Source: Phaeosaccion multiseriatum
Lineage: Eukaryota; Ochrophyta, other classes
Assembly (NCBI GenBank): GCA_965112735.1
Contig: OZ218952.1
Location: 62,001 to 126,000 of the forward strand
Direction: 5' to 3'
Length of the DNA: 64,000 bases
Shown here: positions 61,701 to 64,000 of the stretch, piece after piece
Numbering within the stretch: position 1 is the first letter of the stretch
Layout: every line of letters starts with the position of its first letter
Translations under genes and position numbers: made by a program
Notes under the pieces: model-generated
Databases searched by the model: none
What the model was told of the DNA's origin: nothing
Seen by the model: the letters and a program-made list of their open reading frames with translations, nothing else

Positions 61701-64000
61701 CTTGGGAGGGGAGTGGGTCATCGACCTCTTTGACAGCGCTACTCCGGGCCTGCCGTGGAACGTTTCGGCGGAGGGTCTTGAGGCGGCTCTGCAGGCCATT
61801 CCGGGGGTTGACTCGGTCGCAGTTTCGCGAAGGTATGTGTGTGTGATTGTGTTTGTTTGCGTGTTGTTGTGTTTTTGATGTGGAGTCTGGAAACATCAAC
61901 ATCTTGTCGTGTGGCTAAGCTGCTTTGTCCCCTTGTTTTCTGGCTAGTGCACCTGAGTATCAAGACTGCTCAGACGGACTGTGCGAGGCTGGCGAAATGA
62001 CAGCCGGAGGCGGACTCACCTGGACCATTGAAATCACGACAACGCGAGGCAACATCAGCCCGACCAGCCCCACAGCGGAGAGCGCTTCAGAGGAGGGAGC
62101 TGAGGAGTGGCCTCGGCTGAGTAGCTACCTGAGTGGACAGGGCAGCTCTGTCACGCTTAGCAAGGGCTATGCGCACTCTGCTGGTGACATCCAAGCGTCG
62201 TTCAACGCCACCTCTCCCTTCAGTCTCGCGCGGGGAGGCGCGGGGGGCAGCTACGGAGGTAGCGGGGGGCAGGGAGTGGAAGGGGTGTCGGCTGCGGGTG
62301 TGTACAACGAGGACTATGCTGATCTTTTGGGCGGGAGCGGCGGGGGAAGAGCAGGAGCCTCGCCGCATGTTCTTGCTGTAATTGGACAGGAAATGGGGAG
62401 GGGAGGAGCGGGCGGCGGGGCAATTGAGTTTGTTGCGCTCGGCGACTTGATTCTTGGTAACCAGGCAGTGGTCACCGCAGATGGGGGCACCGGAGACTCG
62501 GACTTTGATGGAGGGGGCGGAGGGGGTAGCGGGGGTATGGTCGTGCTCGTCGCCGGGGGCATGCTGCGGAACGAAGGCCGCATCTCGGCAAGAGGGGCAG
62601 ACGGAGGGCCAACCCACCGACCGAGCTCTGCCCACGGGGGCGCGGGTGGCGGTGGGGGCAGGGTGGCTTTGATAGGGCAGACGGTGTCCCAACCCTCCTC
62701 CAGTGGCGTGGATGTTGGGGGAGGGAGCTGCTTCGTCACCACCAAGGCTGGGAAAAGACGGAGGGGGGCTTGCTCCGAGGAAAGAATGGGTGCAGAGGGC
62801 GCCCTCAAGGTTGTGAGTCTAAGCGACACCAAGGGGGGAGGGGGAGCCCGGGTAGCTATACATAGTAGTATGAGGAACATCAACAGCAGCAGCAGCAGCA
62901 ACAGCAGCAGTAACAGCAGCAGTGTGCACAGGGCTGGAGTTCACGGCACGAACAGCTCTCTTGTGGTGGAGAGGCCAGTGTTGGCAAGTGGCGCTGCTGC
63001 TGACAAGGTCTTGTATGACGGCGTGGAGTACACGTTCGACGAGGCTATACAACCTGAAAGGGTGACAGCGTTTATGATGGCGGAAAGCAGCAGTGATGCC
63101 ACAGCGGCCCCGTCGAAGCTGGATTGGGGGGGCATGTTTGCGCTGCTGGGCTCGCTCCCTACCTTCAACAGCACCTCCAACGCAAGCCTTGGGCAGCTCA
63201 GTCCGGTTGACATGGCGATTGGAGTCAGCATGGGCAGTGCAAGAGGGATTCGACATACCAGGAATTTCGACCCACGGAAGAACGGAGCTGATATTATGGC
63301 GTCCAGCGTCACGCCTCGACGCTGGTACAAACTTGATATGCTCTTGTCTTGGGACCCGTGGACAAACACAAGTACGCATGGCTACGACCACAACGGGACC
63401 AAGGAGGTTGCCAGCGGAAAGTACACTATACTCTTGGATGGGGTAGGCGTCGTGGAAGACGTGCCCTTCTCGGTGACGGGGGGGGGGCTGGGGCGGGTGG
63501 GGCTGTACGCGCTGCCCGCCAGCACGGTCTGGTTCGACGAGATTTACGTGGGACCCGACTTCACCATGGGCTTTAGGTACGTGTGATTCATCTCGCGAAG
63601 GACGCGGTGCCCCCTCTGATTTCTTCATTCCTTTCCTTATATACCCTTGTTCTCAGATGTCCTCTGACTACGAGCAGTGGGATCCAGCTTCAAAACCACT
63701 TTTCCAAAGTGCGCTGGCCTGCCAACGTGGACGAGGCCCTCGACGCGCAAGGGAACGCCGCCTTCGACGCCTGGACGCAGGACGACTCTGCGGCGGACTC
63801 CCCGTTTCCACGTCCCGAGCAACACACCATGCAGCAGCACGAGAACTTCCTCACCACGTAAGGTTTTTGGTCTAGAGTGTGTGTGTCTGGGGGTGAGAAA
63901 CACCGATTGAACCTTCCCCCCTCCCCTGTCGCCCCCTCTGTCCACCAGGCGGAATCTGTACAACGTCGACATTGAAGATCGCCCCATCAAGCTGTTTGAG
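58711..64000 (+). CDS. Large secreted multi-domain glycoprotein, partial at the window end
   Basis: Exons 58711-59111, 59212-59335, 59438-60823, 60914-61048, 61126-61832, 61948-63576, 63657-63857 and 63949 onward. All junctions are GT-AG with fitting phases, giving 1545 aa so far. A signal peptide is clear (MQLKASPAVWLAGVVLLLAY, cleaved near FSLG). Many NxS/T sites suggest N-glycosylation. Residues around 880-930 (GNALGGEWVIDLFDSATPG, then WNVSAEGLEAALQAIPGV) resemble a repeat of about 90 aa in secreted proteins of stramenopiles. Exon 6 is Gly-rich with beta-strand-like repeats (GGGGGRVALIG), then a lectin-like segment (RRWYKLDMLLSW, KYTILLDGVGV, VWFDEIYVGPDF). Exact function is unknown; a cell-surface or wall role is likely. 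Confidence 0.85.

Noticed and set aside
1-64000. tRNA, rRNA or bacterial-type operons
   Set aside because: I saw no cloverleaf with conserved arms, no rRNA-like stretch and no operon-like gene spacing. A covariance-model scan would be needed to exclude small RNAs.

Overview
The window is nuclear eukaryotic DNA. Host genes carry short GT-AG introns (about 36 to 128 bp) that join open frames cleanly. Retrotransposons of the Ty3/gypsy and copia types are abundant. A gene-poor left side (1-49 kb) gives way to a dense gene cluster on the right (52.8-64 kb). A motif in the last gene (an Ala/Leu-rich helix ending in IPGV) recalls repeat domains of large secreted proteins in stramenopile algae and oomycetes, so a microbial alga or related protist is my best guess. 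Nothing here fixes the lineage.

Layout. (1) 1-10143 is a homogeneous 187-bp satellite array of about 54 monomers. (2) 10144-18827 is a block of tandem 2.62-kb units (one truncated plus three complete). It sits precisely inside the satellite, because the interrupted monomer resumes at 18828 and runs to 19031. (3) 19032-21199 is a decayed minus-strand Ty3/gypsy pol (gypsy-1) carrying a 383-bp foldback element. (4) 21200-47931 reads as one minus-strand chromodomain Ty3/gypsy element (gypsy-2) opened by nested insertions: a complete plus-strand gypsy element (gypsy-3, 24000-29796); a 3.0-kb non-autonomous LTR element (TRIM-A, 30433-33453); a 5'-truncated copia element (34698-40203), itself hit by a small LTR element with a 113-bp minisatellite (TRIM-B, 35338-36953); a CTAGGCCG-rich inverted-repeat element (41161-47083) hosting another complete gypsy element (gypsy-4, 41402-46827); and a palindromic foldback element in the 5' LTR (47643-47838). 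Most of these junctions show 4-bp target duplications, and removing the insertions restores gypsy-2 reading frame at several points. (5) 47932-52850 is transitional: a truncated Cys-rich gene, a rearranged TRIM-B copy, a decayed kinase-like sequence, a (GTAG)n microsatellite and unassigned GC-rich sequence. (6) 52857-64000 holds three well-supported genes: a casein kinase 1 with a long Gly-rich tail (+), an 11-exon ankyrin-repeat gene (-) and a secreted multi-domain glycoprotein (+) that runs off the window.

Working relations. CK1 and the ankyrin gene are convergent, with stop codons 43 bp apart. The ankyrin gene and the secreted protein are divergent from a 141-bp shared promoter gap. On the left, the TRIM-A element and the 2.62-kb units inside the satellite share a diverged, unrecognised protein-coding segment. 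This links the dispersed LTR elements to the tandem array.
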